Assembly: GCA_023630585.1 (NCBI GenBank)
Contig: CM042542.1
Location: forward strand, 24,272,350 to 24,336,349
From: Cranoglanis bouderius
Lineage: Eukaryota; Chordata; Actinopteri; Siluriformes; Cranoglanididae
Direction of reading: 5' to 3'
DNA length: 64,000 bases
Below are positions 1 through 8,953 of the stretch, in pieces (position 1 is the stretch's first letter; every line of letters begins with the position of its first letter). The translations under genes were made by a program, and so were the position numbers. The notes beneath the pieces were generated by a model. That model made no database searches, had not been told where the DNA came from, and was given only the letters and a program-made list of their open reading frames with translations.

Positions 1-617
1 CACTGGTGGTGCCCCGATCCCACAGCTGAATCAACTTTAGGAGACGGTCCTGGCGCTTGCTGGACTTTCTTGGGCGCCCTGAAGCCTTCTTCACAACAGT
101 TGAACCTCTCTCCTTGAAGGTCTTGATGATCTGATAAATGGTTGATTTAGGTGCAATCTTACTAGCAGCAATATCCTTGCCTGTGAATCCTTTTTTGTGC
201 AAAGCAATGATGGCTGCACGTTTTTCTTTGCAGGTAACCATAGTTAACAGAGGAAGAACAATAATTTCAAGCACCACCCTCCTTTTAAAGCTTCCAGTCT
301 GTTATTCTAACTCAATCAGCATGACAGAGTGATCTCCAGCCTTGTCCTCGTTAACACTCTCACCTGTGTTAACCAGAGAATCACTGACATGATGTCAGCT
401 GGTCCTTTTGTGGAAGGGCTGAAATGCAGTGGACATGTTTTTTTTGGGATTAAGTTCATTTTCATGGCAAAGAGGGACTTTGAAATTAATTGCAATTCAT
501 CTGATCACTCTTCATAACATTCTGGAGTATATGCAAATTGCCATCATAAAAACAGAAGCAGTAGACTTTGTGAAAATTAACATTTGTGTCATTCTCAAAA
601 CTTTTGGCCACGGCTGT
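1..617 (-). mobile_element. Tc1-like transposon fragment (family C), 5' part
   Basis: This is the N-terminal half of a Tc1/mariner transposase gene on the minus strand plus one terminal inverted repeat. It is nearly identical to 21297-21912. The encoded helix-turn-helix region reads (minus) ...ALHKKGFTGKDIAASK... in the better copy at 21 kb. The terminal repeat ends near 616 with the sequence family GGCCAAAAGTTTTGAGAATG. The element is cut by the window start. It is a relic with no complete ORF here. Confidence 0.85.
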
Positions 618-735
618 ACACTCACTACTTTACATTGTAGCAAAGTGTCATTTCTTCAGTGTTGTCCCATGAAAAGATATAATAAAATATGTACAAAAAA
701 TGTGAGGGGTGTACTCACTTTTGTGAGATACTGTA
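618..735. mobile_element. Tc1-like terminal inverted repeat relic
   Basis: This stretch ends in GTGTACTCACTTTTGTGAGA, which I recognise as the terminus of another common fish Tc1-like family. It abuts the family C fragment directly and runs into the microsatellite that follows. No transposase sequence remains. The family is recalled from memory, not searched. Confidence 0.55.
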
Positions 736-776
736 TGTGTGTGTGCGTGTGTGTATGTGTGCGTGTGTGTGTATAT

Positions 777-866
<90 letters not shown>
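736..866. repeat. (TG)n then (TA)n microsatellite
   Basis: About 50 bases of interrupted TG repeat are followed by about 78 bases of pure TA repeat. All long open frames crossing it are repeat translations. Confidence 0.97.
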
Positions 867-876
867 CATGCATACA

Positions 877-2331
877 TACAGTACTGTGCAAAAGTTTTAG
901 GCAGGTGTGAAAACATGCTGTAAAGTAAAATGCTTTCAAAAATAGACATGTTAATAGTTTATATTTATCAATTAACAAAATGCAAAGTGAGTGAACAGAA
1001 GAAAAATCTACATCAAATTAATATTTGGTATGACCTCCCTTTGCCTTCAAAACAGCATCAATTCTTCTAGGTACACTCGCACACAGTTTTTGAAGGAACT
1101 CTGCAGGTAGGTCGCCCCAAACATCTTGTGTAACTAACCACAGTTCTTCTGTGGATTTAGGCAGCCTCAGTTGCTTCTCTCTCTTCATGTAATCCCAGAC
1201 AGACTCGATGATGATGAGATCAGGGCTCTGTGGGAGCCATACCATCACTTCCAGGACTCCTTGTTCTTCTTTACACTGAAGATAGTCTTTAATGATTTCG
1301 CTATATGCTTGGGGTTGTTGTCATGCTGCAGAATAAATTTGGGGCCAATCAGATGCCTCCCTTATGGTATTGCATGATGGATAAGTATCTGCCTGTACTT
1401 CTCAGCATTGAGGAGACCATTAATTCTGACCAAATTCCCAGCTCCATTTGCAGAAATGCAGCCCCAAACTTGCAAGAAACCTCCACCATGCTTCACTGTT
1501 GCCTGCAGACACTCATTCGTGTACCGCTCTCCAGCCCTCGGCAAACAAACTACCTTCTGCTACAGCATGTGTTTTCATGCATCAGAGGTGTGGCTGTTTG
1601 GCCACAAGTCTTCCATGAAGGCCACTTCTGACCAGACTTCTCCAGACAGTAGGTGGGTGTACCAGGGTCCCACTGGTTTCTGTCAGGTCTGAGTTGATGG
1701 TACTGCTGGACAGCTTCTGATTGAGAAGGGAAGTAAGCCTGATGTGTCTTTCATCTCCTGCAGTAAGTTTCCTTGGCCGACCGCTGCGTCTACGGTCCTC
1801 AATGCTGCCCGTTTCTTTGTGCTTCTTCAAAAGAGGCACAGAGTAAGCCCCTGTCTGCCTTGAAATTTTTTGAAACACCCAGTCTTGCTATGGTGTATGA
1901 CTTTTGACGGTGAAATGTCTTCAGCAACCTCACCTTGTTAGCTGAGTTTGGCTGTTCCTCACCCAATTTTATTCCTCCTACACAGCTGTTTCTGTTTCAG
2001 TTAGTGATTGTGTTTCAACCTACGTATTGAATTGATGATCATTAGCACCTGTTTGGTATAATTGTTTAATCATATACTGGACTATATGCATACAAAATCC
2101 CTGACTGTATGCAAGTGTACCTAGAAGAATCGATGCTTTTTTGAAAGCAAAGGGTGGATACACCACATATGAAAGTGAAACATACTGATTTGATGTAGAT
2201 TTTTCTTCTGTTCACTCAATTTGCATTTTGTTAATTGATAAATATAAACTATTAACATGTCTATTTTTGAAAGCATTCTTACTTTACAGCATTATTTTGC
2301 ACACCTGCCTAAAACTTTTGCACAGTACTGT
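877..2331 (-). mobile_element. Tc1-like transposon (family D), both ends present
   Basis: The element has inverted termini CAGTACTGTGCAAAAGTTTT at 879 and its reverse complement ending at 2330. The inverted repeats are long, about 140 bp each: the inner ends TACATCAAATTA near 1010 and TTTGATGTAG near 2190 also match. A TA dinucleotide flanks the left end. The interior carries a broken transposase on the minus strand. The size, about 1.45 kb, is normal for the family. Other pieces of family D lie at 4258-4750 and 2253-2330-like sequence at 32253-32322. Confidence 0.9.
1018..1878 (-). pseudogene. Tc1-like transposase pseudogene (family D)
   Basis: A cut-and-paste transposase gene, broken into three open pieces. 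The N-terminal piece (1878-1582) holds helix-turn-helix sequence with the GRPRKLT hinge typical of Tc1 proteins (read here as RRSGRPRKLTAGDERHI). A middle piece (1544-1362) has FLQVWGCISANGAGNLVRING, the catalytic-core stretch around the second aspartate region. The C-terminal piece (1248-1018) has MVWLPQSPDLIIIESVWDYM, corresponding to the W-P-S-P-D-L-N-P-I-E motif, with the final Asn-Pro mutated. Frameshifts and stops separate the pieces, so no active enzyme is encoded. Confidence 0.88.
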
Positions 2332-2354
2332 GTATATAGTATGTATGTATATAG

Positions 2355-2700
2355 AAAGACACCACTGGTGTACTGAGCAACAGACACCGAATGGGTCGGC
2401 CAAGGAATACAACAGCAACTGATGACACAAAGAACTGTGATGAAAAAACCCAAAAACAGTCAGTGACATCACCAACAACCTCCACAGGGCAGGGGTGAAG
2501 GTATCACAATCCACCATTCGAAAAAGACTTTGTGAGCAGAAATATAGAAGCCATACCACAAGATGCAAACCACTCATCAGCAGTAAGAATCAGAAGGTCA
2601 GATTGGAATTTGAACAGAAATGCAGAGATGAGCCACAAAAGTTCTGGAACCAAGATTAACCTCTACCAAAGTGATGGAAAGTCCAAAGTGTGGAGATAGA
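2355..2700 (+). mobile_element. Tc1-like transposase fragment (+)
   Basis: Reading in one plus-strand frame from about 2531 gives CEQKYRSHTTRCKPLISSKN followed by QKVRLEFEQKCRDEP and KFWN, which is the N-to-core transition of a Tc1 transposase. Neither end has a recognisable terminal repeat. The piece lies directly against the right end of the family D element and belongs to another family. Confidence 0.65.
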
Positions 2701-2875
2701 AAGGATCTACCACCTTAATAGTACATATGCAATAAACTCGATTCTCTGCGGCAGAAAAGTAAACTTACGCAATTATGTTTCATGCTCCTCTGATAAACAC
2801 AGATCATATAAACATTCCTAACTTTTATTTTTAAAGGATTGAGAGGCTGTGCAGATCAACACTTCAGAAGTAGGG

Positions 2876-2954
2876 ATGTCAGGCTCTATGGAACACACCA
2901 CCCCTGTGGAAGAACATGATGGACTGCAGAAGAATCTCAAATCCCATCAGTCTG
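2876..2954 (+). CDS. Zinc-finger gene, putative first coding exon
   Basis: A short open stretch starting ATG at 2876 encodes 26 residues (MSGSMEHTTPVEEHDGLQKN then LKSHQS) and ends at a good splice donor, G|GTAGGT, at 2954/2955. Its phase fits the acceptor at 5238-5239: joining gives the codon GGA and continues as KKLHYCEQCGK of the finger array without a break. The acidic, finger-free leader resembles the short N-terminal exons that precede finger arrays in fish multi-finger genes. An in-frame TGA at 2840 lies upstream, so 2876 is the likely start in this exon. A further 5' exon cannot be excluded. Splicing is inferred from sequence, not observed. Confidence 0.6.
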
Positions 2955-3130
2955 GTAGGTACATAAACATATTAACACCATGAACATGTCATATTTGCAG
3001 TATTTCTCTATTTGTAAGCCCTTCACAGATGCACCTTTATGTAGGAATTGAGTGGCAATTACAGTTTAAGCATGAACACAGTTCTCCAAAACTCTCTCAG
3101 ATTGCCAGGCTCCTTACCCTATCATGGAGA

Positions 3131-3490
3131 CTAAGTGCTGCCATGGAAACACATTTCTGCCACCTGTACTGGTGACCAGTAAAAGAGAGCTTTTTCTGAG
3201 TCACATTGACTGTAACACTTTTGCTGGTTACCTGATATGGTTTTCAATCTCACATGCTGTTTTTCTTCCATTTTAAATAATATGTCAAGGTACTTAACAT
3301 CCTCCACCAGGTACAAGGTCTCTCCCCTCACCTATATGGAGTATCCTACTCTTTTCCAAGAGGCACCCATGGCCCCAAACCTGGAGGTGCTCATTTCATT
3401 CCAGCTGCTCTAGTCAGCAGAAAAATGTTCAAATGTATTTCAGAGGCTCACTTCAGTGGCAGGAGAACAAAATAATCTGCAAAGAGCAGG
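3131..3490 (-). mobile_element. LINE reverse transcriptase relic, RTE-like
   Basis: Minus-strand translation across several frames recovers a decayed reverse transcriptase order: a D-[DY]-F-V-L-L block (3480 region), then RAAGMK (the A-G-M-x-I-S-T-S-K block), then GETLYLVEDVKYLDILFK, the conserved V-E-x-F-K-Y-L-G-x-x-F segment after the catalytic site. Stops and frameshifts are frequent. The clade (RTE) is assigned from memory of similar fish sequences. Confidence 0.55.
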
Positions 3491-3508
3491 AAAGTGACCT
3501 CATTTACA

Positions 3509-4190
3509 ATCAAAATTATTCAGCCCCCATTGCAAATCAGGTTTATTGTAAAAATTTACAGACTTACAGCTGTTTGCAATGAACAATGAGTCAAACAAAA
3601 GCAATTGAAATAGTTCAACACAAGTTCAAGTGGTTCCCCAAATTCAACTGAAAATGCAACTTATAATGACTTCTCCAGTCTCAAAATTATTCAACCCCCT
3701 GAATAGAATCCCTCACAACAGCAAAAATATGCAAAACAGGTGTTGTCTCAAGCACATCTGATGCAACTAATCAAGGGCTTCATTAGTAGCACCAGATGTG
3801 CTTGAGCTAGAACACATGAAATACCTGAACTGGCTAGGGGCAGAAAATACATGAAATACCTGGACTGGCTAGGGGCAGAAAATGCATGAAATACCTGGAC
3901 GGGGCAGAAAAAGGAAGCTATCAACAGCTGCAACCATATTTCTGAGAAGGCAGGTTGTGAAAAACCCTCAAGTGACTGCAAAAGATCTGTAGCAAGACTT
4001 GGTGGCAACAGGCACTGAGGTTTCAGAGAGCACAGTATGGTGTGTACTAAACACAGAAGGTTTCCATGCCAGAACTCCAAGACGTTCACCACTATTGACC
4101 CAAAAGCACAAGAAAAGTCGCTGAAAATCATATAAATAAGCCACAGAAGTTTTGGGATTCTGTGCTGTGGAGTACTATAGTACTTACATA
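3509..4190 (+). mobile_element. Tc1-like transposon fragment with internal duplication
   Basis: The left terminus contains TCAAAATTATTCAGCCCCCA, repeated in inner form near 3680 (AAAATTATTCAACCCCC), as in Tc1 families with repeated terminal motifs. Plus-strand translation near 3960-4130 gives GFHARTPRRSPLLTQKHKKS, the N-terminal domain hinge of a Tc1 transposase. A 39-43 bp unit (ACATGAAATACCTG...GGGGCAGAAAA) is repeated about three times at 3817-3912. The right part is lost at the TA microsatellite. Confidence 0.75.
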
Positions 4191-4195
4191 TAATT

Positions 4196-4197
<2 letters not shown>

Positions 4198-4256
<59 letters not shown>
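4198..4256. repeat. (TA)n microsatellite
   Basis: About 58 bases of pure TA repeat. It separates two Tc1 fragments of opposite orientation. Confidence 0.97.
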
Positions 4257-4257
<1 letters not shown>

Positions 4258-4259
<2 letters not shown>

Positions 4260-4750
4260 CCTTCTCTCTCTTCATGTAATCCCAGACAGACTCGATGTTG
4301 AGATCAGGGCTCTGTGGGGGTCATACCATCACTTCCAGGACTCCTTGTTCTTTACGCTGAAGATATTTCTGCAGAAATGCAGCCCCAAATTTGCAAGGAA
4401 CCTCCACCATGCCTCACTGTTGCCTGCAGACACTCATTTGTGTACCGCTCTCCAGCCCTTCGGCAAACAAACTGCCAGCTACAGCCAAATATGTCAAATT
4501 TTGACTCAGTCCAGAGCACCTGCTGCTATTTTTCTGCACCCCAGTTCCTTGCATTCGTGCATCACTGTCGTGTGTCCATAAATACACAAGCTCCGCTTTG
4601 TAAAGTTTGATCTTCATGGCATTTAATATAAAATTCTCCTCTGCCCTAGAGGACTTGGGTTGCACACTTTTTTCCTCTGACACTTGACGATTACGCCTCT
4701 GTCTGATGGTGACTGAGGTCATGTTGAGGATAAAAGGAAGCGTTGACAAA
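4258..4750 (-). mobile_element. Tc1-like transposon fragment (family D)
   Basis: The sequence 4258-4480 matches 1180-1560 of the family D element with a large internal deletion that joins the linker to the catalytic core. The distal part up to about 4750 continues minus-strand transposase-like sequence. No terminal repeat is present on either side. Confidence 0.75.
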
Positions 4751-5239
4751 CAGTAAACTGAATAAATTAACTGTCTGTGACTCTGGGTATTCTGCTAAAG
4801 CTAGTGTTGTTGCATTACGTGCGTATCACGTCACATGCCATCGACTGGGAAACGGCTTACACTTCCGGTTAGTAAAAAAAATCGCTAGTGTTTCATTTGA
4901 GATGATTGTGCCCTTCTAAAATTCATAGACTAGAAGGTAGAGTGCATAGTGCATAGTGTAAGTGTATAGTATGTCATTTGGGACACAACTTTGGTCTGTA
5001 CTCTCCGATGCGTAGTTTCGGAACAGAAGTAATGCAACGAGTAAACGTACCCCGGGCCACGCACAGGCCAACTAATCGATCATGAGATTCGTTGACAATG
5101 ATTTTCATAATTAATTATTAATTTTATCGATTAGTTGTTGTAGCTCTACTTAACTTCAAAAAATATGCTCACACTGAGACGGCCTTTAGCAATATTGTTT
5201 CAGAATTTTATTGTATTTTGTTTTTTTTTCCTTACATAG

Positions 5240-6000
5240 GAAAGAAGCTGCATTATTGTGAACAATGTGGGAAGAGTGTTGCTCGCAAGAATATTCTCCA
5301 ACACCAGCGACTTCACACTGGAGAAAAGCCGTATTACTGCGAACAGTGTGGGGAGAGCTTTACTCTACAGAGTACCCTCAAACAACACCAGCGCATTCAC
5401 ACTGGAGAAAAGCCGTATTACTGCTCACAGTGTGGGGAGAGCTTTACTCGACAGCATCATCTCAAACGACACCAGCGCATTCACACTGGAGAAAAGCCGT
5501 ACCACTGCGAACAGTGTGGGAAGAGCTTTACTCGACAGAGTAATCTCAAACAACACCAGCACATTCACACAGGAGAAAAGCCGTATTACTGCTCACAGTG
5601 TGGGAAGAGCTTTACTCTACAGAGTAATCTCAAACATCACCAGCGCATTCACATTGGAGAAAAGCCGTATTACTGCTCACAGTGTGGGAAGAGTTTTACG
5701 CGACAGAGTTATCTCAAACAACACCAGCGCATTCACACTGGAGAAAAGCCGTACCACTGCGAACAGTGTGGGGAGAGCTTTACTCAACAGAGTTATCTCA
5801 AACAACACCAGCGCATTCACACTGGAGAAAAGCCGTATTACTGCTCACAGTGTGGGAAGAGTTTTACTCAACAGAGTAATCTCAAACAACACCAGCGCAT
5901 TCACACTGGAGAAAAGCCGTATTACTGCTCACAGTGCGGGAAGAGCTTTACTCAACAGAGTTCACTCAAACAACACCAGCGCATTCACACACAAAGATGA
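5240..6000 (+). CDS. C2H2 zinc-finger protein, nine-finger exon
   Basis: The exon follows an acceptor (polypyrimidine tract plus CATAG, 5215-5239) and ends at TGA 5998-6000. With the exon at 2876-2954 the product would be 279 residues. It encodes nine tandem C2H2 fingers joined by HTGEKP linkers, with a 28-residue period; this is a nuclear DNA-binding protein by family. Finger 1 (CEQCGKSVARKNILQHQRLH) has only 11 residues between its second cysteine and first histidine instead of 12, so it may fold poorly. Finger 5 has HIGEKP in place of HTGEKP. Helix residues -1/3/6 for fingers 2-9 read L/T/Q, R/H/R, R/N/Q, L/N/H, R/Y/Q, Q/Y/Q, Q/N/Q, Q/S/Q. No KRAB, BTB or SCAN domain is visible. Adjacent fingers are highly similar in DNA, which suggests recent expansion. 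An alternative start at ATG 5218 would need unspliced reading through the acceptor and is unlikely. Confidence 0.9.
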
Positions 6001-6007
6001 CAAACGG

Positions 6008-6515
6008 AGGATCAGCGAGTCAAGACGGACGCCTAAAAACAGCTATTTCTGCACCAAACTGTCTTGAATGCCACAGACTCGTACAAACAGTTGCAGAACT
6101 CAAAGGGAGGATTTCCCCACACTCCATCAAATTAAGAAGGATGAATTGTTTCTGGACTCGTTGCTTGTACCATCTACTCGGGTGGCTGAGTCTGACACCA
6201 CTATTCCTTGGAACGGTTTAAGCACTAACCCAGAGATCTCAACTCGATGGGACAAACTATGTGCAAAACCGAAGTTATTCCTGTCATCCACCCCTGGAGT
6301 GCCTCAGAGGGAACCTTAGTCTGTCGCATGGGGGAAGAGAAAGGTGACTAAAACTACCCTTGGACAAGGCTCCCCACCTCATCAACAACCTCTTGTACTT
6401 CAAAGCCAGTATGAGGTACCTATGGAGAATCTGTCAGTGGCTTCTTCCACTCCACACTCTAACTCGCTCAGGGAGTTTGCTGCTGCACTGCCAGAATCAT
6501 CTCAGTCCAGCTGTG
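6008..6515 (+). mobile_element. Degenerate LINE 5' ORF-like sequence
   Basis: Across two frames the plus strand reads KTAISAPNCLECHRLVQTVA, then a block with DELFLDSLLVPSTRVAESD, then a stop-interrupted WGKRKVTKTTLGQGS and QPLVLQSQYEVP. The last resembles the L-x-N-R-Y-x-x-L block found in the first ORF of fish L2/CR1-type LINEs. I cannot prove the assignment. It starts immediately after the stop codon of the zinc-finger gene and is cut by a Tc1 end near 6515. Confidence 0.35.
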
Positions 6516-6888
6516 GACTCGCTCTCAAAGCAACCTGGGCTTCCATAACACCTCAGCAGTGCCACAGGCTGATTGCCTCCATGCCACTCCGCATCGATGC
6601 AGTAATTCATGCAAAAGGAGCCCCGCCCAAGTATCGAGTGCATAAATTAACATACAGAAATGTCGGCCTTCTGAAAAGTATTATAAATTCTTTATTCTAA
6701 TATTTTTGATATACTAGAATTCATTTCCATGAACTGTAAGCTGTAATAATCAAGATTAAAACAACAAAGGCTTGAAATATTTCACTTTGTGTAATGAATC
6801 TAGAATATATGAAAATTCCACTTTTTGAATTAAATTACAGAAAAAAATGAACTTTTCCATGATTATTAAATTTTTTGAGATGCACCTG
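6516..6888 (+). mobile_element. Tc1-like transposon 3' end (family A)
   Basis: It encodes the transposase C-terminus (SITPQQCHRLIASMPLRIDA, ending KYR-like) and then runs to the terminal repeat TTTTTTGAGATGCACCTG ending at 6888. Family A ends recur at 14656, 20610, 46888 and 63764. Its start is truncated. Confidence 0.88.
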
Positions 6889-7735
6889 CACCCTCTCACT
6901 TGCACCACATGCCCACAAGTCGATTATCACCCTTGTAAACTGCATAGAGAGCATAAACTTGTGGATGTCACAGAACTTTCTGCAGCTAAATAAAGATAAG
7001 ACCAAGGTACTTATTATCGGAAATGATACACAGAGAAAGTTAATTATGCCATATCTAGACTCCTCGTCTCTCAAGGCTAATGGCTGCGTTAAGAATTTAG
7101 GGATCGTGTTTGACAGTGATTTCAGTTTTAAAAAACATTTTAGCAATGTTTATAAAACAGCACCTTTGTAACATCTCTAAAGTAGGTGATATTCTCTCCC
7201 CCAAGAATAGTGAGTAACTCATACATGCATTTGTTACATGTTTTGGTGGCTTACCAAAGAGCTCCATCAAACACTTACAAAGAGTCCAGAATGCTGACAT
7301 GTACTACTCTGAAGACTCATATCACTATAGCACTTAAATCACTTCACTGGCTACCTGTGTCTTACAGAATTGATTTGATTTTCAAATCCTGTTGTTAATT
7401 TTCAAATGTCTTCATGGTGGTGCTCATACGCACCTTTGTAATATGATCACTAAATATATTCCTGCTAGATCATTTAGGTCATCCAACTGCAACCTGCTGG
7501 TTTTACCCAAAATGTGGCTGAAAAGCGGGGAGTCGGCCTTTAGTCACTAGGGGCCTAAACCGTGGAGCTCTCTCCCTGACAGCCTACGTGCGGTTGATTT
7601 CAATTAGCACTTTTAAAAAGTATCTCAAAGCACATTTATTCACTGGGGCCTTTCCTCAAACCAGTTAATTTTCTGTACTTGATTTTATTTGTATCCTTTT
7701 ATTTATTCTATTTGCTTAGTCTTTTGTTTATAATA
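6889..7735 (+). mobile_element. L2/CR1-like LINE, C-terminal reverse transcriptase fragment
   Basis: Plus-strand translation gives the post-catalytic RT block (INLWMSQNFLQLNKDKTKVL, then VKNLGIVFDSDFSFKKHFSN), then HLLHVLVAYQRAPSNTYKES/ITIALKSLHWLPVSYRIDL, then PARSFRSSNCNLLVLPKMWL and a terminal STFKKYLKAHLFTGAF-like stretch near 7605-7660. This is the standard order for the C-terminal half of ORF2 in fish L2/CR1 elements. Several frameshifts and stops are present. The 3' tail resumes after a SINE insertion, at 8266-8350 (TGTAAAGCACTTTATAAAT). Confidence 0.8.
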
Positions 7736-8265
7736 ATAATAATTCCTTACAATTATATAGCACTTTTCTTGGCACTCATAGCTTTTTACATTATATGGGG
7801 GGGGGGGTCCTTTTCAAACACCACCAGTGTGCACTACCTACTTAACCAGCTGTAGGTGGCGAGGAGAGGAGGGTGATGATGTCAATTCAGGGATGGAGAT
7901 TACTGGGGGATCATTATAGATAAGGGCCAATGGGGGAATTTCACCAGGACACTGGGGTGATACTCCTACTCTTTAGAAGAAGTTTCCTGGGATTTTTAAT
8001 GACCACAGAGAGTCAGGACCTCGGTTTAACGTCTCATCCGAAAGATGGTGCTGTTTTTACAGTATAGTGTCCCCGTCACTATACTGGGGCATTAGGACCC
8101 ACACAGACCACAGGGAGAGCACCACCTACTGGCCTCCCTAATACCACTTCCAGCAGCAACCTTGGTTTTCCCCAGGAGGTCTCCCATCCAGGTACTGGCC
8201 AGGCTCAATCCTGCTTAGCTTCAGTGGGGAAACCAGGTGAGAGCTGCAGGGTGATATCTTTTATT
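7736..8265 (-). mobile_element. 5S rRNA-derived SINE (SINE3-type)
   Basis: Reading the minus strand from about 8262, the head shows 5S rRNA internal promoter sequence: GAAGCTAAGCAGGATTGAGC, then CCTGGCCAGTACCTGGATGG and GAGACC, matching box A, IE and box C of vertebrate 5S genes with some divergence. The body follows (CGGATGAGACGTTAAACCGA), and the tail near 7740-7780 resembles a LINE 3' end with an AAT-repeat. It sits inside an L2/CR1-like LINE. It is a SINE and not a 5S gene because the 5S part is diverged and fused to the body. Confidence 0.85.
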
Positions 8266-8365
8266 TATCTAATATTATTTCTTTCTGAATTTATTTTCTT
8301 ATATCTACTGTATGTCTTCTGTAAAGCACTTTATAAATATTGTTTTTTAAAAAGAAAAAGCTTTT
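8266..8365 (+). mobile_element. LINE 3' tail continued
   Basis: This is AT-rich 3' end sequence of the L2/CR1-like LINE, with the GTAAAGCACTTTATAAAT motif typical of such tails. It is separated from the rest of that LINE by the SINE. Confidence 0.6.
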
Positions 8366-8716
8366 GGTTTTCACTTTGCACCCATTAAATCAAAATTGGT
8401 GCTTTATATTTTATGACGGAATTTTCTCATTGATTTTTAAAAGTCAAAATGTCTCTTAATGAAAAGCAGATGATGTCGTCTCTCTGTGCATGACCCGAGC
8501 GGCGTTCCTTCATTCACCTCAGGCTCGATTCATATCTGGACGGAGGTTAGAGAATGAATTTAATTCTTTCTTCCTCCGTGTAGATATTTTGATATTTCAA
8601 CCGATACTTCAAGATTTATCACATTTTAATGATTCGATAAAATTCTTTTGGTTGAAATATCACATTTTGATCCGCAGTACTTCTGTGAACACAGAGTCTT
8701 AAAAATACTGTGAGTA
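8366..8716. other. Unassigned AT-rich sequence
   Basis: I see no convincing gene. A diverged relative of the 69-bp repeat that follows (TGATTCGATAAAATTC...GGTTGAAATATCACA) is visible at 8630-8670, so the tandem array may once have been longer. Confidence 0.5.
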
Positions 8717-8865
8717 CGTGATTCGACATATTCTGGTTACTACATCAAAAGAAACTACAGAGGTTGAAATATCACGCTGGTACCACGTGATTCGACAAAT
8801 TCTGGTTACTACTTCAAAAGAAACTACAGAGGTTGAAATATCACGCTGGTACCACGTGATTCGAC
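8717..8865. repeat. 69-bp tandem repeat, two full copies
   Basis: Two near-identical 69-bp units, 8717-8785 and 8786-8854, plus the first 11 bases of a third. Each contains AAAAGAAACTACAGAGGTTG and a GGTACC next to a CACGTG E-box that spans the unit junction. It lies 90-240 bp upstream of the ORF at 8954, so it could be a promoter element. That role is inference. Confidence 0.9.
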
Positions 8866-8953
8866 AAAGCATCTGATACCCTTTATTGATTGAACATTAT
8901 AACCAACACTGTGTGAGATCCTCTCGTGATTATTAAATTAAAAAGCTGTAACT

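Larger units (their letters stand above)
2955..5239 (+). other. Putative intron of the zinc-finger gene
   Basis: The interval starts GTAGGT and ends in a pyrimidine-rich tract followed by CATAG. It is occupied by a LINE relic (3131-3490), a Tc1 piece (3509-4190), a TA microsatellite and a second Tc1 piece (4258-4750). The remaining 4750-5215 is AT-rich and I see no gene in it. Confidence 0.55.

Noticed and set aside
429..978. Open frames on both strands rich in Tyr-Ile, Val-Cys and Thr-His repeats
   Set aside because: They are translations of the TG/TA microsatellite at 736-866; no non-repeat domain is present.
5240..6000. Regular repeat that could be mistaken for a CRISPR-like array
   Set aside because: The period is the 28-codon zinc-finger unit and the DNA is coding throughout; there are no unique spacers.
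5258..6067. A 269-codon frame overlapping the zinc-finger exon
   Set aside because: It is a +1 shadow of the 84-bp finger repeat; the C2H2 frame explains the conservation.
8160..8262. 5S rRNA gene on the minus strand
   Set aside because: The 5S-like part is diverged, lacks the terminator, and continues into a SINE body and tail.
8490..8702. A 70-codon frame upstream of the orphan ORF
   Set aside because: It overlaps the degenerate relative of the 69-bp repeat and shows no domain; not supported as a gene or exon.
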